Below, in pieces: positions 48,001 through 60,745 of a DNA stretch of 64,000 nt. Below the pieces are notes generated by a model, which ran no database searches, was not told the origin of the DNA, and worked only from the letters and a program-made list of their open reading frames with translations. The stretch is from Hofstenia miamia. Lineage: Eukaryota; Xenacoelomorpha; Acoela. A program made the translations under genes and the position numbers. The stretch is from assembly GCA_004352715.1 (NCBI GenBank), contig SCFE01000116.1, positions 1,258,123-1,322,122 of the forward strand. Direction: 5' to 3'. Position 1 is the first letter of the stretch. Every line of letters begins with the position of its first letter.

Positions 48001-50135
48001 TTGCAGAGCCAAAATATTTATGAATTTTGAATTTAAAAATGTATGTTTGAGTGCTTTGAGAATAGATGCATTAGAAGTGCAGAGTTTAATCAGAAGAAAT
48101 TTCAACTTGGTGACATACTACATGTAAGTTTACTGTCCTAAGGAAATTTCCGATATTTATGGAGATGCCTCAACGTGAAAAACAAAGCCTTGAATTCAGC
48201 TGATTACTTAATACACTGATGAGAACAAAGCATCCTGATTCGTCCTCAATATTCGATTCGAAATAATCACTTCTGATTCGAGAACTAATCTCGCATAGTG
48301 ACTATGTGTTGAATTCTAGACTGACTGATTTTTTATCAAATATTAGTGATTTTGCTAAACATTTGCATGCTAATAACGTTGGAACTACTACAAATTGGTT
48401 GGGATGCTATTTAACTAATCTTGATCTGCCCAAACACTTAAGCCCAAGAGTAGTCCTATCTCCCTATGCTCTCGCCACCTTCATTTGAGGGAACTGAATT
48501 GCACTGCACCAAAACGGTTCCTTCAATCAATATATTGAAACTCCCTGAGAAAAATTACTGAAGAAAAATTGGTCCAATGTCAGTGTTTAACAAAAGCAAG
48601 AATTTACTGCAATTTTCTTAGATCAACAACAATTTTATATTTAAAAAATAGATTTATGCAATATTTATAAAAACAAATATTTGTGAGTTTTTCTTCAATT
48701 CTGTGCTTAGACAATAAAAATAGTCTTAAGAGGTCCTGTAATTTAAGTGTACAAAAATATTGAAATAAAGTGCAACAAAATTTCTGACACTAAAACATAA
48801 ATAAACATGAATTTTCTGCAAAATATATCTAAAAATTGGAAGTAAAACAAAAATTGATTAAACTCAATAAAGAATTGAAATCTAAAATGGAACAGGCTCA
48901 TAAAAATGTCCTAAAAAATGCCTTAAAGAGAATTCATATCATCCATAGTTTGAAACATATTGGAATCCCTGTCAAGGTTATTATTTCCGTTTAAATAGCA
49001 GGTGTGAGGTCAGTTGTGCCACTATTCAACCTTAGGCTTACGAACGATACCAAATAAAATCTGATCTTTTGTAGTTATTTAAATGCGTATTTACTAATCT
49101 CTTTTTGAATTTTTCAGATTTCTCAGTTTACACTACAGTCAGGATGCAGTACATTATGAAAATATGACTGCCCAAAATTGAAATTCATATTTTCATTACT
49201 TAAAACTGAAAGTCTAATCACATCATTTTGAATGAATGCTCTGTGTGGAAGACTTCTCAAGTTGTGTGTGTTATATTAATGAAAAATGGAAAACACTTTT
49301 TAAATTGCTGTATTGTGCTAGACAAAGAGTTGAAAGTAAGGAACACATATTTATTGGTACCAATGACAGAAACATTAAGTAATTTTATAACTGCATTCAA
49401 AATGGAGCATTGAAAAATATCTTCATTGTAGTGCAGGAAATCTCAACATTCACTTATACCCTGCTAGTCTATTGGGCTGTATGTATTAAATTTTACTGAA
49501 TAAATGTTTAAAAAGAGCTTGCCTGTGTGAATGGTGTTGCTACGTCGGATAAGGCAATGACATATAAACTTAGATATCGTTTTCTAAAAATAATATAATT
49601 TCAAAATTTTCAACTGTATTCATAGTCAAAGAATTTGGGTGACATTTCTTTTAGTAAAATCACTTGAAATCAGGGCTTCCATTAATATTGATATGAGTTA
49701 ATGTCAACATGTTGATATCAGATCAATTTATTTGATTTGATATAGATTTTTATAGCGATTAATTTCAGTGGATTTAGACATCTTGAAAATGTATTCATTA
49801 CAGTTGCAAAATGCTATACAAAATTCAGATTTAATGTAATTCAAACATAGGAATAATTTTTATCAAATAGTTTCAACACTAAAGGGAAGCATGCTTATCC
49901 ATAGATGTGTCAAGAAAATCGTTTATTTTAATTTTTTTCATCATTATTTGAGTTTCGTTATTTAATTTGAATGGTATTTTAACTAAATTTGAGGGTTTTG
50001 AAATTTATTAATTGGGCCCCAGATCTAGTGTTGGAGGCAGTCTTGAGCCACGTTCCCAAGAATGTGAGCGGAGAGTAGACCAATAATTTCGACTAACTCA
50101 AATGCGGGCATGAGTTAACATATTCTCAGTATTCA
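45091..50135. other. long non-coding stretch, nothing recognised
   Basis: AT-rich. The frames at 48306-48488 and 49228-49413 (plus) show no known motif. It may contain the first exon of the GR-like gene, but I could not identify it. Confidence 0.45.
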
Positions 50136-50139
50136 ACAC

Positions 50140-50225
50140 TGAGCCCGCCCGTTAAGCTCTCAGTCCACCTGTTAAAATCTCAGTCCACCCGTGCCCGCCC
50201 GTAAATTTAATCGACCGTGACGGAC
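50140..50225 (+). repeat. GC-rich flank repeat of the hAT relic (left)
   Basis: Words such as gcccgcccgttaa, ctcagtccacc and gcccgcccgt stand out in AT-rich DNA and are related to 53144-53210. Both are in the same orientation, so they are direct rather than inverted flank repeats. Confidence 0.5.
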
Positions 50226-50358
50226 CAGCAAGCTGTAAATAGCAGCAGTTAAAACAAAAAGACTTATTATTGAGAAAAAAAAACTGAATAAAAGAAACAA
50301 AGGAAAAAAATTGAAAAAAAACAATCAAAATTTAAAAAAATGAAACAAAAATAAATAG

Positions 50359-52275
50359 CTAAATTGGCTTGTTCATCTTGCATGAGCGGATCACCAAAAG
50401 TTCGTCGACATGATTTCCTTGCAGCCTGGTGCTTTTGCATGTCAGAATATTTCTAGCATCACTAAAACTTTTTTCAGATTGAGTTTCTGTAGCAGTAATA
50501 CCTAATTAGCAACGAGCAATAACTTTAAGATGACAAAAAGCTGAAAGCCTCCAAAAGTCCAAAATATTAATGGTTTTCCTGTTAGACTTTGCTTCAATGT
50601 GCTTGACATAACGGGTATATTCATTACCTTGTTGATGGAATTGATCATCGTCCAAATCTGAATCAAAAAATGATGGTGCCTTCCTTAAAGATTTTAATGG
50701 AGGTGAGATGTTTGATGAATTATCCGCGATTTCATTGATATGTGCACGAATTTGCTTTTCAGCAATTTTTCCTGAGTTTTATTAGAATGACGGGGATCTA
50801 GAAGAGTTGTGATATAATGATACGCAGTTAATTTTTGGCAGCACTTTTCTTGTATGTAACACTTCAGCATTTTACTGAGATTAAAACAGCCATTTTCACT
50901 ATCAACCGACGCCAGCTTTGTAATAAGTTTTTGCAAAACAGAGATAACTAAATTAATTGTTGGTTTTTGTTTTTCGGATAAAATTTGCGTCGCTCTACAA
51001 ACAAATTCAATATTTGCATCAAGTTTTTCAGCAAATGTCGTTTTAGATTCGCAAATTTGTCAAGATATTCTTCTTTTTCGCAAATTATGGCGTTTATTTC
51101 GTCATAATTCTTATCTATAGAACACAACATATAAAAGTGCGTATTCCACAGTGTTCCCACTTCTTGCTTCAGCTTTGTTGGCAATCTATTGTTCAATCCT
51201 GCTTACTTGAAATAGCGCACAATATCTTTAGCAGAAGTTACCAGTTGTGCAATTTCACCTGTCTGCTTTCCAAGTATAGTTCGTAAAGCCGTATTTAGGT
51301 CATGACCTGCGCAGGAAATTCGATCAAAAGCACCGGTAACGGTAGATATAAGCTTACTATCGCTATCGATAGTACATGGAGGAGACAACTTGAAACTTGA
51401 GAGATCAACAATGGGTTCCATTTTCTTTTTGATATCAAATAAAATATTGTATGCCTGCTTCAATTCCATGTCATATGACTAAACTGCTAGAGTACCAGAT
51501 CTTTTCTCAAATTCAGCATTAATCATAGAGTAGTTAATAGCAGTAAATTGTTCATTAGCGTATTTCGAAGTCCAATCATCAACTTGAAATGAAACAGGAC
51601 AAACTGATAATGAATCCAGTGTAGAGTTAATCTGATTCATTAGCAAATCTTTCAAAGCAGTTTTAGTCGTCTCTTAGTATTGTCATAAAATCCAGAATTA
51701 TGCAAAAAAAGATCATTAACATCAATGGAACCGTATTGGTTTCTCATAACTACAAGCGATTGTGCCATAGATAAGAATCCCATTCCAGTAGCCACACTTA
51801 TTGGACGGAAATCCATGGCGCACATTTCAGTAAGTTTCCGATTTGACTGGCGTTTTTCCGATTCTGGAAAACGTGATGATGATGACGAAGTCGACTTTGA
51901 TACAAAATTCTGAAATACAGTTTTATCGAAATGTGTAGAATGATGCTGCTTTGGACAGGACTTTATATGGTGTTGAAGCCAAGTAGTTCCATTAGATGTC
52001 TTATAACTATATACGTGAAGACAAGTACACGCAACATATTCAAATATAATATTGTCGTTTAATGACTCGCTGATAAATGAAAAAGATTTCCATATGTTTT
52101 TCTTACCATTTGGATTCTTGATCAGTTTTGCCATGTTAGTTGAAAGCACAATAGAAATGTTGTTTGAATTCCATTTTGATACCATGTCAGACATTTGTAA
52201 ACAAAGAAATAATGTGCTACCTTCAAATAAAGAAATATTTGTAGTAACAAACTTTGCCGTAGTAGACGCAAGCAT
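50359..52275 (-). pseudogene. hAT-superfamily transposase relic with BED finger
   Basis: From 52275 downward: a BED-type zinc finger region (W-K-S-F, then C-T-C, then H-H-I-K-S-C, about 52110-51940), the C-A-M-D-F-R-P-I block (about 51810), a Q-V-D-D-W block (about 51580), A-G-H-D-L-N (about 51300), and the C-terminal dimerisation block with T-E-T-Q-S-E-K-S-F-S (about 50480) ending at 50359-50361. This order is that of hAT cut-and-paste transposases. Stops and frame changes (51652, 51485, 51200, 50945 and others) inactivate it. The true start may be the in-frame Met at the M-A-K-L-I block. Confidence 0.8.
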
Positions 52276-52311
52276 TAGCCAATCATTAGATAAAAATGAT
52301 TATGATTAATA

Positions 52312-52760
52312 CAGGGTAGGCCAGAAGTTAGGGGCAATACCAAAAATGTAATTTTTTAATGTAAATTAAGCATTTATTCAGTTTATATACGTTCACTGTA
52401 ATGCAATAAATAATAAATGATCTATTTATTTACAAATACTCAAATTGTCCACCATTTACCTCGATGCACTTCAAAACTCTGTTCTCCATTGATGAACACA
52501 CTTGTTATTCTTTCTTTGAACTCTTCCAAAGATTATGGTTTAGTACTGTACACAGCTTCCTTAATAACTCCCCAGAGGAAGAAGTCAGGCGGAGTAAGAT
52601 CGGGAGATCTTGGGGACCACTCAAGTCCTCCCCGTCGGCCTAATGCGTTGGGGCACCATCATGCTGGATATAAACACTATTAATCCCAGCACTTGTTAAA
52701 TTTATAGGTGAGTGATTGAGTGATTTGTGTATCACTGCCCCTAACCTTTGGCCCACCTTG
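52312..52760 (-). mobile_element. 449-bp mariner-type element with TA duplication
   Basis: Ends CAGGGTAGGCCAGAAGTTAG and, inverted, CAAGGTGGGCCAAAGGTTAG are terminal inverted repeats. TA is present on both sides (52310-52311 and 52761-52762). Inside, the minus strand keeps a transposase trace with H-D-G-A-P-T-H, W-S-P-R-S-P-D-L-T-P and F-F-L-W-G, the C-terminal part of the mariner/Tc1 DDE/D domain. The N-terminal half is missing, so it is an internally deleted, non-autonomous copy. It lies 35 bp upstream of the hAT relic's first Met, probably inserted within the hAT element. Confidence 0.8.
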
Positions 52761-52762
52761 TA

Positions 52763-53696
52763 TAATAGTAGACTAAATTAGTATACTATCCAGCATTAAA
52801 TGCTGAACGATATGCCTCTCTTGAGTAACTATTCCTCTCTGCAAATGAACAAACAATAAATCACATGCATATTACATGCAAACAAATGCATTGCACATTA
52901 ATCGCATCGTCCAACGCATTTGTACATTAGTCACGTGTTTTCATTATGTACCTGTGAATTACTTCAGATCCAATAAAAGCATTACTATCTGATATTAAAT
53001 TTACTTATGGTAGATTTGAGATATAGTAAAGTTGTGATTTGAGGTATAGCAAACAGAATTGTAAAGAGATATTGTGTTTTGAGATATTAGTAAACAGAAC
53101 AAACTTACAATACTTTTATCTTTTCTTCTCTATGCCAGCCTGTGGCCCGCCCATTAAAGTTTTAGTCCGCCCGTGGCCCACTAGAGCCCGCGGGCATCGG
53201 CCAGCCCACACACTACATATGAGGCCACTCTGTATGCAGAATAAATTTAAAGGCAATATGGCAATTGATATAGCATTAAATTATAGAAAGTGAAGGATAT
53301 AATTTTATTTAAAATTACTTTCAATGTATCTATTCAATATAGAAATAAAGTTCATATAATATATATATATATATTGTGTTTAGAACTATGACAATGATGA
53401 AAAAAGTATATGCAAAGTCTAATACACGAAATATATACTTGAGGAAGTTCTAAAAATTACGCACATGCATAAACATACATAGATCGAAAATCAGCGATAC
53501 ATGATAATAATCTGGAGCAGAACAATAGATATCATGTGAACCCCCCAGTGTTCGAGAATATATTGCATATTGACATCCTTATGTTAGTATTTACAACTTT
53601 TTATATATATTTCTTTTTTCGGATTGAAACTTATACCAGTCAAAGGTCAGACTGATCAAGCACGAATAAAATTCGAAACTAATGTGCAACTTCATA

Positions 53697-53728
<32 letters not shown>
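52763..53728. other. non-coding; GC-rich hAT flank at 53144-53210
   Basis: 53144-53210 (ggcccgcccattaaag..., agtccgcccgtggccc) matches the left hAT flank. A TA microsatellite lies at 53356-53375. No other feature seen. Confidence 0.5.
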
Positions 53729-53843
53729 NNNNNNNNNNNNNNNNNNNNNNNNNNNNNNNNNNNNNNNNNNNNNNNNNNNNNNNNNNNNNNNNNNNNNNNN
53801 NNNNNNNNNNNNNNNNNNNNNNNNNNNNNNNNNNNNNNNNTTC

Positions 53844-53880
<37 letters not shown>
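53697..53880. repeat. (TA)n microsatellite broken by a 112-N gap
   Basis: 'ttcatatg' followed by TA repeats occurs on both sides of Ns 53729-53840, so the two sides may be the same locus joined twice. Confidence 0.85.
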
Positions 53881-53881
<1 letters not shown>

Positions 53882-56800
53882 ATTTTAACTTTCTTAGAAA
53901 TACATTTGTATTTAGTTTTCAACTAAAGTGCGCTAAGAGAAATTGATAACGCAATAATTTCTTAAAATTTAATATTTACTGAAAAATATTACTGTGGTCT
54001 CACCTTTAAGCCAGCCATTGATATCAAACAATTCATAAAATTGGCGCTCTCACTATTTGCCAATTCATGCATTTAAATATAATGCATATTACAGTTTTAC
54101 AGCCTATAATATTACAGTATTCAACAGTATTCAACAATAAATGTTGTCATGGATTTTGAACAATATCCAACTGCATGTATGCAATACATGAATTTTTGTA
54201 AAATTTTAGAAAATGACAAAACCAAACAAAAGTGTAATTTATAGGGTAAAATGTATATTGGGATCTATCACAATATATGATTTTAGGTTTATTAAGAAAA
54301 TGAGAATCACTTAGTAAGTGGTACACAACTGAATGCAATATTCATGTAGTTGATCATTTACTAGTTAAGTGAAGTTTGCATTAGAATCTTGCTGTGAAGG
54401 CCCGATTAATTTTCATGGCCCATGACTATTATTCTAAGTTTCTGGAAAATAACAAAATGTGTATATATAAAGAAAATTTCTTAGATATTCGACCTCTTGA
54501 ATATTCACACTACTTCTCAAAATGTTCATTCCTTAAATATATACTAGTATAACTTTAGCACATTAAATTACATATTTTCCTTATTTCTTATATTTCCTGT
54601 CACATGTGAGTTGTTAAGACAGGCATAAGCCCTTGCCAATGGGACACCCTGAAGCTCTCATAATACCTATGACTATTTGCCATGTGGAAATGGATTTATT
54701 CTATTGGACCCCATCTAGTGACGAAATATTTTTGACAAAGTTTCTATTTTTGATTTTTAAGATGGGGCAAAGTGATATAATTAATAAGAAATGTTTTTGA
54801 CAGTTAAATTAATTTTTTGGCAACATTTTTATTTTTTAAGCAAACTGACATATTTGCTTCTGTTAATATAGTTATGACATGCTCATTGTAACAATGTTCT
54901 TAATTATGCAACAAGCAAAATAATTCATAGATGTAAAACCTAGCACTTGGGTATAACATTTCATATTTTGTATAGAAATATTTCAACATGCATTAATATT
55001 AATGAAAGATATAGTATGCAATGGGTAAAAAACAACAATTTCTTTAGCAATTGTGTATAATTTGTACTAAATGTAAAAGCACACATTAGACAATGACTCC
55101 ACATATTGAAGTTCTTAAGATGTGTTTGTTGTAACAATGTTTAATCATGCAACAAGGAAAATAATTGATAGACGTGAAACTTGTGGTCTGGTAATATCCA
55201 AATACAAAGTGGAGAAATATTTTGCTAACCTTAAACACTATAGTCACATGAAAAAGATGTACATTTTCAAAAACAAGATAGAAAATATCCGCCAAACTTA
55301 ACAAGCATATGAAATATACCATTGATAAATCAATAAAAAATTGAAATGTCTGATATACATGACAAAAGCAAGATCATTTTCACCAATATCCAAATAAAAA
55401 TGGAAAAATGTTCACCATGCTAAAGCATTACACATATATGAAGGAAAACAAATTGTATATGAGCTGTTTTCGTGCAGACTGAGTTGTTGTGCATAGCTTC
55501 ACCTCATCTAGCAAATTTACACAGACGTACCATCATTTATTGTCATAGTTGAAATGGGAAATCACGATGCCCAAACTTGTTATCCAGATTATTCGCTACA
55601 TTGCAAGCTGATGTATCCATAATAGTAATGCATTAATTCATCCTTCCAAAATTCTTATGTTTCCATGTTGAATTAACCTTTCTAAATGCTTAAAATGTTT
55701 GTAAATGGGTAAACAAATTTAGTTAATAGTGTATTATTCACATGCAAAAATACAGGTGCATGGTAATTAGAAGACAAGTTGCAATGAACTTTGAGAAACA
55801 AACGTCTTTTAATATAAATAATGAAAAACACTATGTATAATATCCCATAACATAAATTCATTTTAAAGTGGAAATGTAAAAAGCCTACTCAGTTAACTGT
55901 GAAATACTATAATATACAAATCCAGTGAAAACAAAATATGGAAAAAGTATATGATGTACCCATTATTCTTTGTGGAGAAGCATTTTGAAATTGTTAGCAC
56001 AGTTTGCTTTGCTGTTTAAGTAGCTTTGAGCCAGGGAGTTGATAGTCATGAATTGATCTTTTAACATTAAAATGAAAAAACACACTTGAATTCATTACTG
56101 CAAAACCCATTAGTGCTTTCAATCTCTTGTGTGTCAAAAAGATTATTTTATAAACAAATCTTATTAAAGTGAAAATGCCTTTAATTGAGATAAAAAATGC
56201 ATTAAATTGTGCCTTCATCATTGAAAAACTGAAACTGTGTATAACTATGACGTGTAAACTAGAACAAAGAACAAAGAAACTTTGTAGATATCTCCACTAT
56301 TTTAAAAATTAATTTTATTTTACTAATTATTTATTATAGAATTTTTTATAATTTTTATTTTTCAAGTAATTTTTTTGTTAATTTATTTTTTGCAATTCAT
56401 TTCTTTGCTAAGATATTTGAATTATAGCATTTGGCTAAAATCAAATTATTGTTAAAATGTATCAGGCACTTTGATCATTGAAAGATAATGAATATAACAC
56501 TGATAATGTCAATATGTGTTCTCTCCCAACATCAAATTAGTTGTTACCCTTTGTGAAGGAGTTGGCATTTTTAATGCTATGAAAGAAGAAATTCTCTTTT
56601 TGCAGTTTTTTGCATATGCTTCTTTCATTTGTAATTTAGATTTTACACATTGTATTGATAATATATTGTGGTATCAGCACCTGTGATGAAAGCCTTACGT
56701 TATTCTCTCTGTTGCCACTAGAGGCTCTCATTGCTACTAATTATGCTTTCTCTCCAGTTCCTGTGTTTGATCAGCTACCCACGCTTACGTCAATGTGCAA

Positions 56801-57175
56801 TACTCATTTTAGTTCTGCCTATTTGCAGGTTTTGTTGTTGCTTATTTATCTGCATGTATAAATAGGGCCTTATTGTGCACAAGCATTCATGAAAAGTTTA
56901 GTTTATGCAAACTTGTGTTCTCTTTGCTCTCACTCATATTAATAGATGGCCATGAGCAGCTAAGCTTTCTATAGAGCTGAGAGGGTGCGTGGCATGTAAT
57001 TTGGGTGCAGGTCTTTCTCAGCCGTCTTATGACCACCACATAAACCCATTCAGTTCTGGGGCTCAGCTGATCCAGATTATTCTTGTGTTACTATTGATGG
57101 CAGCTTTGTTGTCTTGCTTTGGCAGTAATTGCCATGTAATCCTAGATGCTGCCAGTGCTGATCATATCCATAGTA
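53881..57175. other. non-coding stretch, weak promoter-like site only
   Basis: No coding motif. A TATAAATAG word at about 56865 lies in a locally less AT-rich region, but no gene follows it, so it is not annotated as a promoter. Confidence 0.45.
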
Positions 57176-58548
57176 CAGTGGAATCCGCTTAATTGGACCA
57201 CTGGACAATCAGGGCATCTGCTTAATTGGGGCATTTGTTCATAAACAGAATCATTTATATCTAACATATGTATGAATATATGTTGTTTTATTGGGACAAA
57301 ATTCCACTTAATTGGGCCAATTTTACACAACACATTAATAATTTTAATGGCTGTTTTTTAGTCAATTGGCAGATTTGTGACACTTATTAAAGCAAACAAT
57401 TTGATTTCATTGTTCTTGCATTGAAAATAAACAGTTTTGCACATTAAATAGCTTTCCGGCCATTTGATTATGCAATCTTGTTAACTTGGGTGTGTACATT
57501 CCATTATGCTAAAAGCAACAGTTATAGGTGATGCAAGCAGCTCGTCTGTCATTGGCTAACAAGGGTGTCATGTGAGACGCGGAATAACTCACCTGAGAGT
57601 GCATTACGTCGCTTCTTTAGAAATCTAACAGTCAGTGTCAAGATGTCAAAAAGAAAGGATCTCACTCTGAAGGAGAAAATTGCTATCCTTGATCAGATAA
57701 AATCCCTTCCACATGGAACCAGTCAAAGAAAAATTAGTGAGTTACTGAAAATACCGAAGACCAAAATAGCCCGGTTACAAAAAGAAAGTGTCAATGTGCG
57801 TGAATTAGCAAACACTGGGGAGTCAGCAACAACAAAACGTCAATTATCCAGCCACTAGATCAAGGGGTTATTCGAAATCTTAAAGGTCATTACAGATCCG
57901 AATTAATGAAACTTACATTAAATCATTTAGAATCTGGTGATATCCTGCCTAGCGCGTCCGAAACTTCCTTCAGTTCTAAAGTGACAATTTCGGAAGCTAT
58001 CCAACTTGTGGCTAAAAGTTGGAAAAATATTAAACCAGGACGATTGCTAATTGCTTCAGAAAAGGTTGTTTTGTACTAAATTCCACCGTACCATCCGTCA
58101 TTGACGACCATGAACCTACCCAGCAGCTGCAGGGTGAAGATCAATGGGCAGTTCTTTCTGTCAGTGGCTATGAGAACTACACAACAATTGATGAGAATTT
58201 GACATGTTACGACAAATCAACAGACAATCTGATGACATTATTGAACACATTGTTGCCAAAAGGCCATGTTTAAGTGAAGACAGTGATGAAAATAATGACA
58301 ACAATGATCTTCCACTGCCACCAGTTGACCACAAGTCCGCCAGAACCGCTCTCCAAATGCTGAAAAGATACATGCTTCAACAAGGAATCGACATGCCATC
58401 CATTTTGTACACTTCTCAGGACAACATTGATGGGTCAACAATATTAAAACATTACAACGGCGGGAAAATTGTTATACCTAGAATGGCAAAACCTGTCAAT
58501 TGGCGATTTTTATTTTTTAATGAGTTTTTAAGCATAATAAAATTATAG
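57176..58548 (+). pseudogene. Tigger/pogo-type transposon relic lacking the DDE core
   Basis: The left end CAGTGGAATCCGC follows TA at 57174-57175 and is followed by repeated 'cttaattggg' words (57186-57315), typical of pogo-type ends. The coding trace starts at the ATG 57643: a basic N-terminus and a CENP-B-type helix-turn-helix (T-L-K-E-K-I-A-I-L-D, then S-Q-R-K-I-S-E-L-L, about 57660-57760). It then jumps to C-terminal blocks (E-A-I-Q-L-V, about 57990; S-A-R-T-A-L-Q-M-L, about 58338). The D...D...D catalytic domain between these is absent. No right inverted end found. Confidence 0.75.
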
Positions 58549-59047
58549 CAACATATAATATTATGGTATACATTCTAAAGTACTATACAGTGATATGTTG
58601 GCAGTAAATGTTTAAAAAATGTTCAGTGTATGTCCTTCTAAAATGTAATGAAAACGATTGTGCAATAATTCAACATCATTATTTTCTTTTTAATATAAGT
58701 GCATTGATTATAATGTTATCGCTAATGTACCTAGCTTGATTGTGTAATAATTCATCAAGAAAAATCCTTCCTGGATTGAAATGAAGAGCTAGCATTTCAA
58801 GTTTTTTACAAATTCGTGACACAAATTGAATATATCTCAGATCTAATACTTACTACTGGCGTATTGTAGAGACTTTTGTAACTGATTAGTTCATCCAATA
58901 GGAACTAAATAACAATACACTTCAAATAAACCTAACATTTATTGGCTTTTGTGTCATGTCTCATCATTTCATCTATAATTTCTGCGTTTATATACAATCT
59001 TTTGATTTCAAAATTTACAATTTTGTTTTATCAGTTTTACTACGGCT

Positions 59048-60581
59048 AGAAGAAGAATTTTAGCAGAAGAAGTTTTGCGATGTGTACTTGAGCTTCCTTC
59101 CAATGAGTCTGGAGATGAATACGGTAGGGATTCAGATGAAGAGGAAGTTGAACCTAATATTGAAGACGCAGAAGTCAGCTCTAGTGATGATGACGAAGAT
59201 GGAGAAGATACCGAATGCGAAGTAAATACAGGACGAGATGGAACAATATGGCGCCCTGTGAGAAATGGCAATGGTAGACGTCTTGGTCGGGCAGGAGATC
59301 ATAACGTATTTAGAGAACGAGTGGGAGCTACCGGAGCTTGCCGAACAGTTGAAACACCACTAGATGCTTTTAGACAAATCTTCGACGAATGGAGTCTGCG
59401 TCATATCGTCAATTGCAGCAAGGAATGTGCTAGAAGAGCTGGTAATGACAATTGGAAGTTTACTGTAGAAGATTTAGAAAAGTTCATTGGTCTGCTTTAC
59501 CTGTGTGGAATTAACCATCAACGAAATTTTCCTTTCAATGATTTATGGTCTAAGAGTGTTGGTTGCCCTGCTTTCAACAAGATGATGCCCCAGAATTGTG
59601 CTTATGAAATCAAGAAGTACCTACGCTTTGATAATCACCATGAACGGCAAAGAAATCTCGTTAACAACAAGTTTGCCCTTGTTTCTCCAATTTACAATCG
59701 ATTTGTAGAGAACAGCCAACGATGTTACCGTCCTGGGCATCATCTAACTGTCGACGAGCAACTATTCCCTACAAAAGCACGTTGCCCATTCAAACAATAC
59801 ATGCCGAATAAGCCCAACAAATTCGGCATCAAGTTCTGGCTGTTAGCCAATATTGACACAAAGTATTGTTACAACATTATTCCTTATCTTGGTCGTGAGG
59901 AAACTCGTGTTGATAATCTTGGGACCCATGTTGTGATGTGGTTGATGGATCCCCTGTTCAACAAAGGCTACAACATAATGACTGATAATTTCTTCACCTC
60001 CAAAAAACTTGCTGAATTTCTCTTTCAACAGCGAACAACTATCACTGGAACTATTTGTGCTAATCGTCGTGAGTTGCCAACCCCTCAACGTCTTGCACTG
60101 CATGAATCCAAGTTTTTTTATTGTGATGTAATGCATCTTACCTGATATCAAGCAAAACAACAGAAGACTGTGCACATCTTGTATACACAACATTGAGGGG
60201 CCATCTGTCAGGCTGAAGGCAAAAGAAAGCCAGAGACTATTTTATTCTATAACAGCACAAAGTTTGGAGTCGATATGCTGGACTCAATGTGTCGTCAACA
60301 CTCAATGAAGTCTGGGTGCCAAAAATGGCCTCTAGCCTGCTTTTATAATCTTCTTGATCTAGCAGCTGTGAATGCCTGGATCATCTATTGTAAGGTAACT
60401 GGCTCCACAATATCTCGTCCCAAGTTTCTTTTCAAATTGTCTCAGCAACTACGACAAGATGATCAACTACTGCTTGAAGAATGCCAATTGTGAAAAGAAT
60501 TGTACTGTTAACGTATGTCGCCGATGTAATAAACCTGTGTACAGGAAATGTCAGGCAAATGTATGCGTAAACTGCTTTTGA
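59048..60581 (+). pseudogene. piggyBac-like transposase relic
   Basis: An acidic N-terminus (Ser/Asp/Glu-rich, about 59100-59220) is followed by the DDE_Tnp_1_7-type domain. Catalytic Asp codons lie at 59753-59755 (T-V-D-E-Q), 59984-59986 (T-D-N-F-F) and 60272-60274 (G-V-D-M-L-D). The C-terminal cysteine-rich finger (C-R-R-C, C-V-N-C) at about 60520-60577 ends in TGA. Damage: TGA at 60143-60145 and 60194-60196, plus a one-base shift near 60480. The core is otherwise open, so loss is fairly recent. The frame is open upstream of 59075 with no ATG, after an acceptor-like ttttatcag at 59035. Confidence 0.85.
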
Positions 60582-60745
60582 AATGTAAATTTGCATCTAT
60601 TTGTACAAAATTTGTTCCCTTTATTATGCAGACTCAATATTGCATATTATATCATTGGATTAGTTACATATTATTCTATTTTCATTTTAATCTGGTCAAA
60701 ATGATCTCAAATATTATTTGATACTTGCTTTGTAAATAATTATTG

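Noticed and set aside
48306-48488. 60-codon plus-strand frame
   Set aside because: Short, no family signature; expected by chance at this length.
56855-56880. TATAAATAG promoter-like word
   Set aside because: No coding region or transposon gene follows in a sensible distance; single-word match only.
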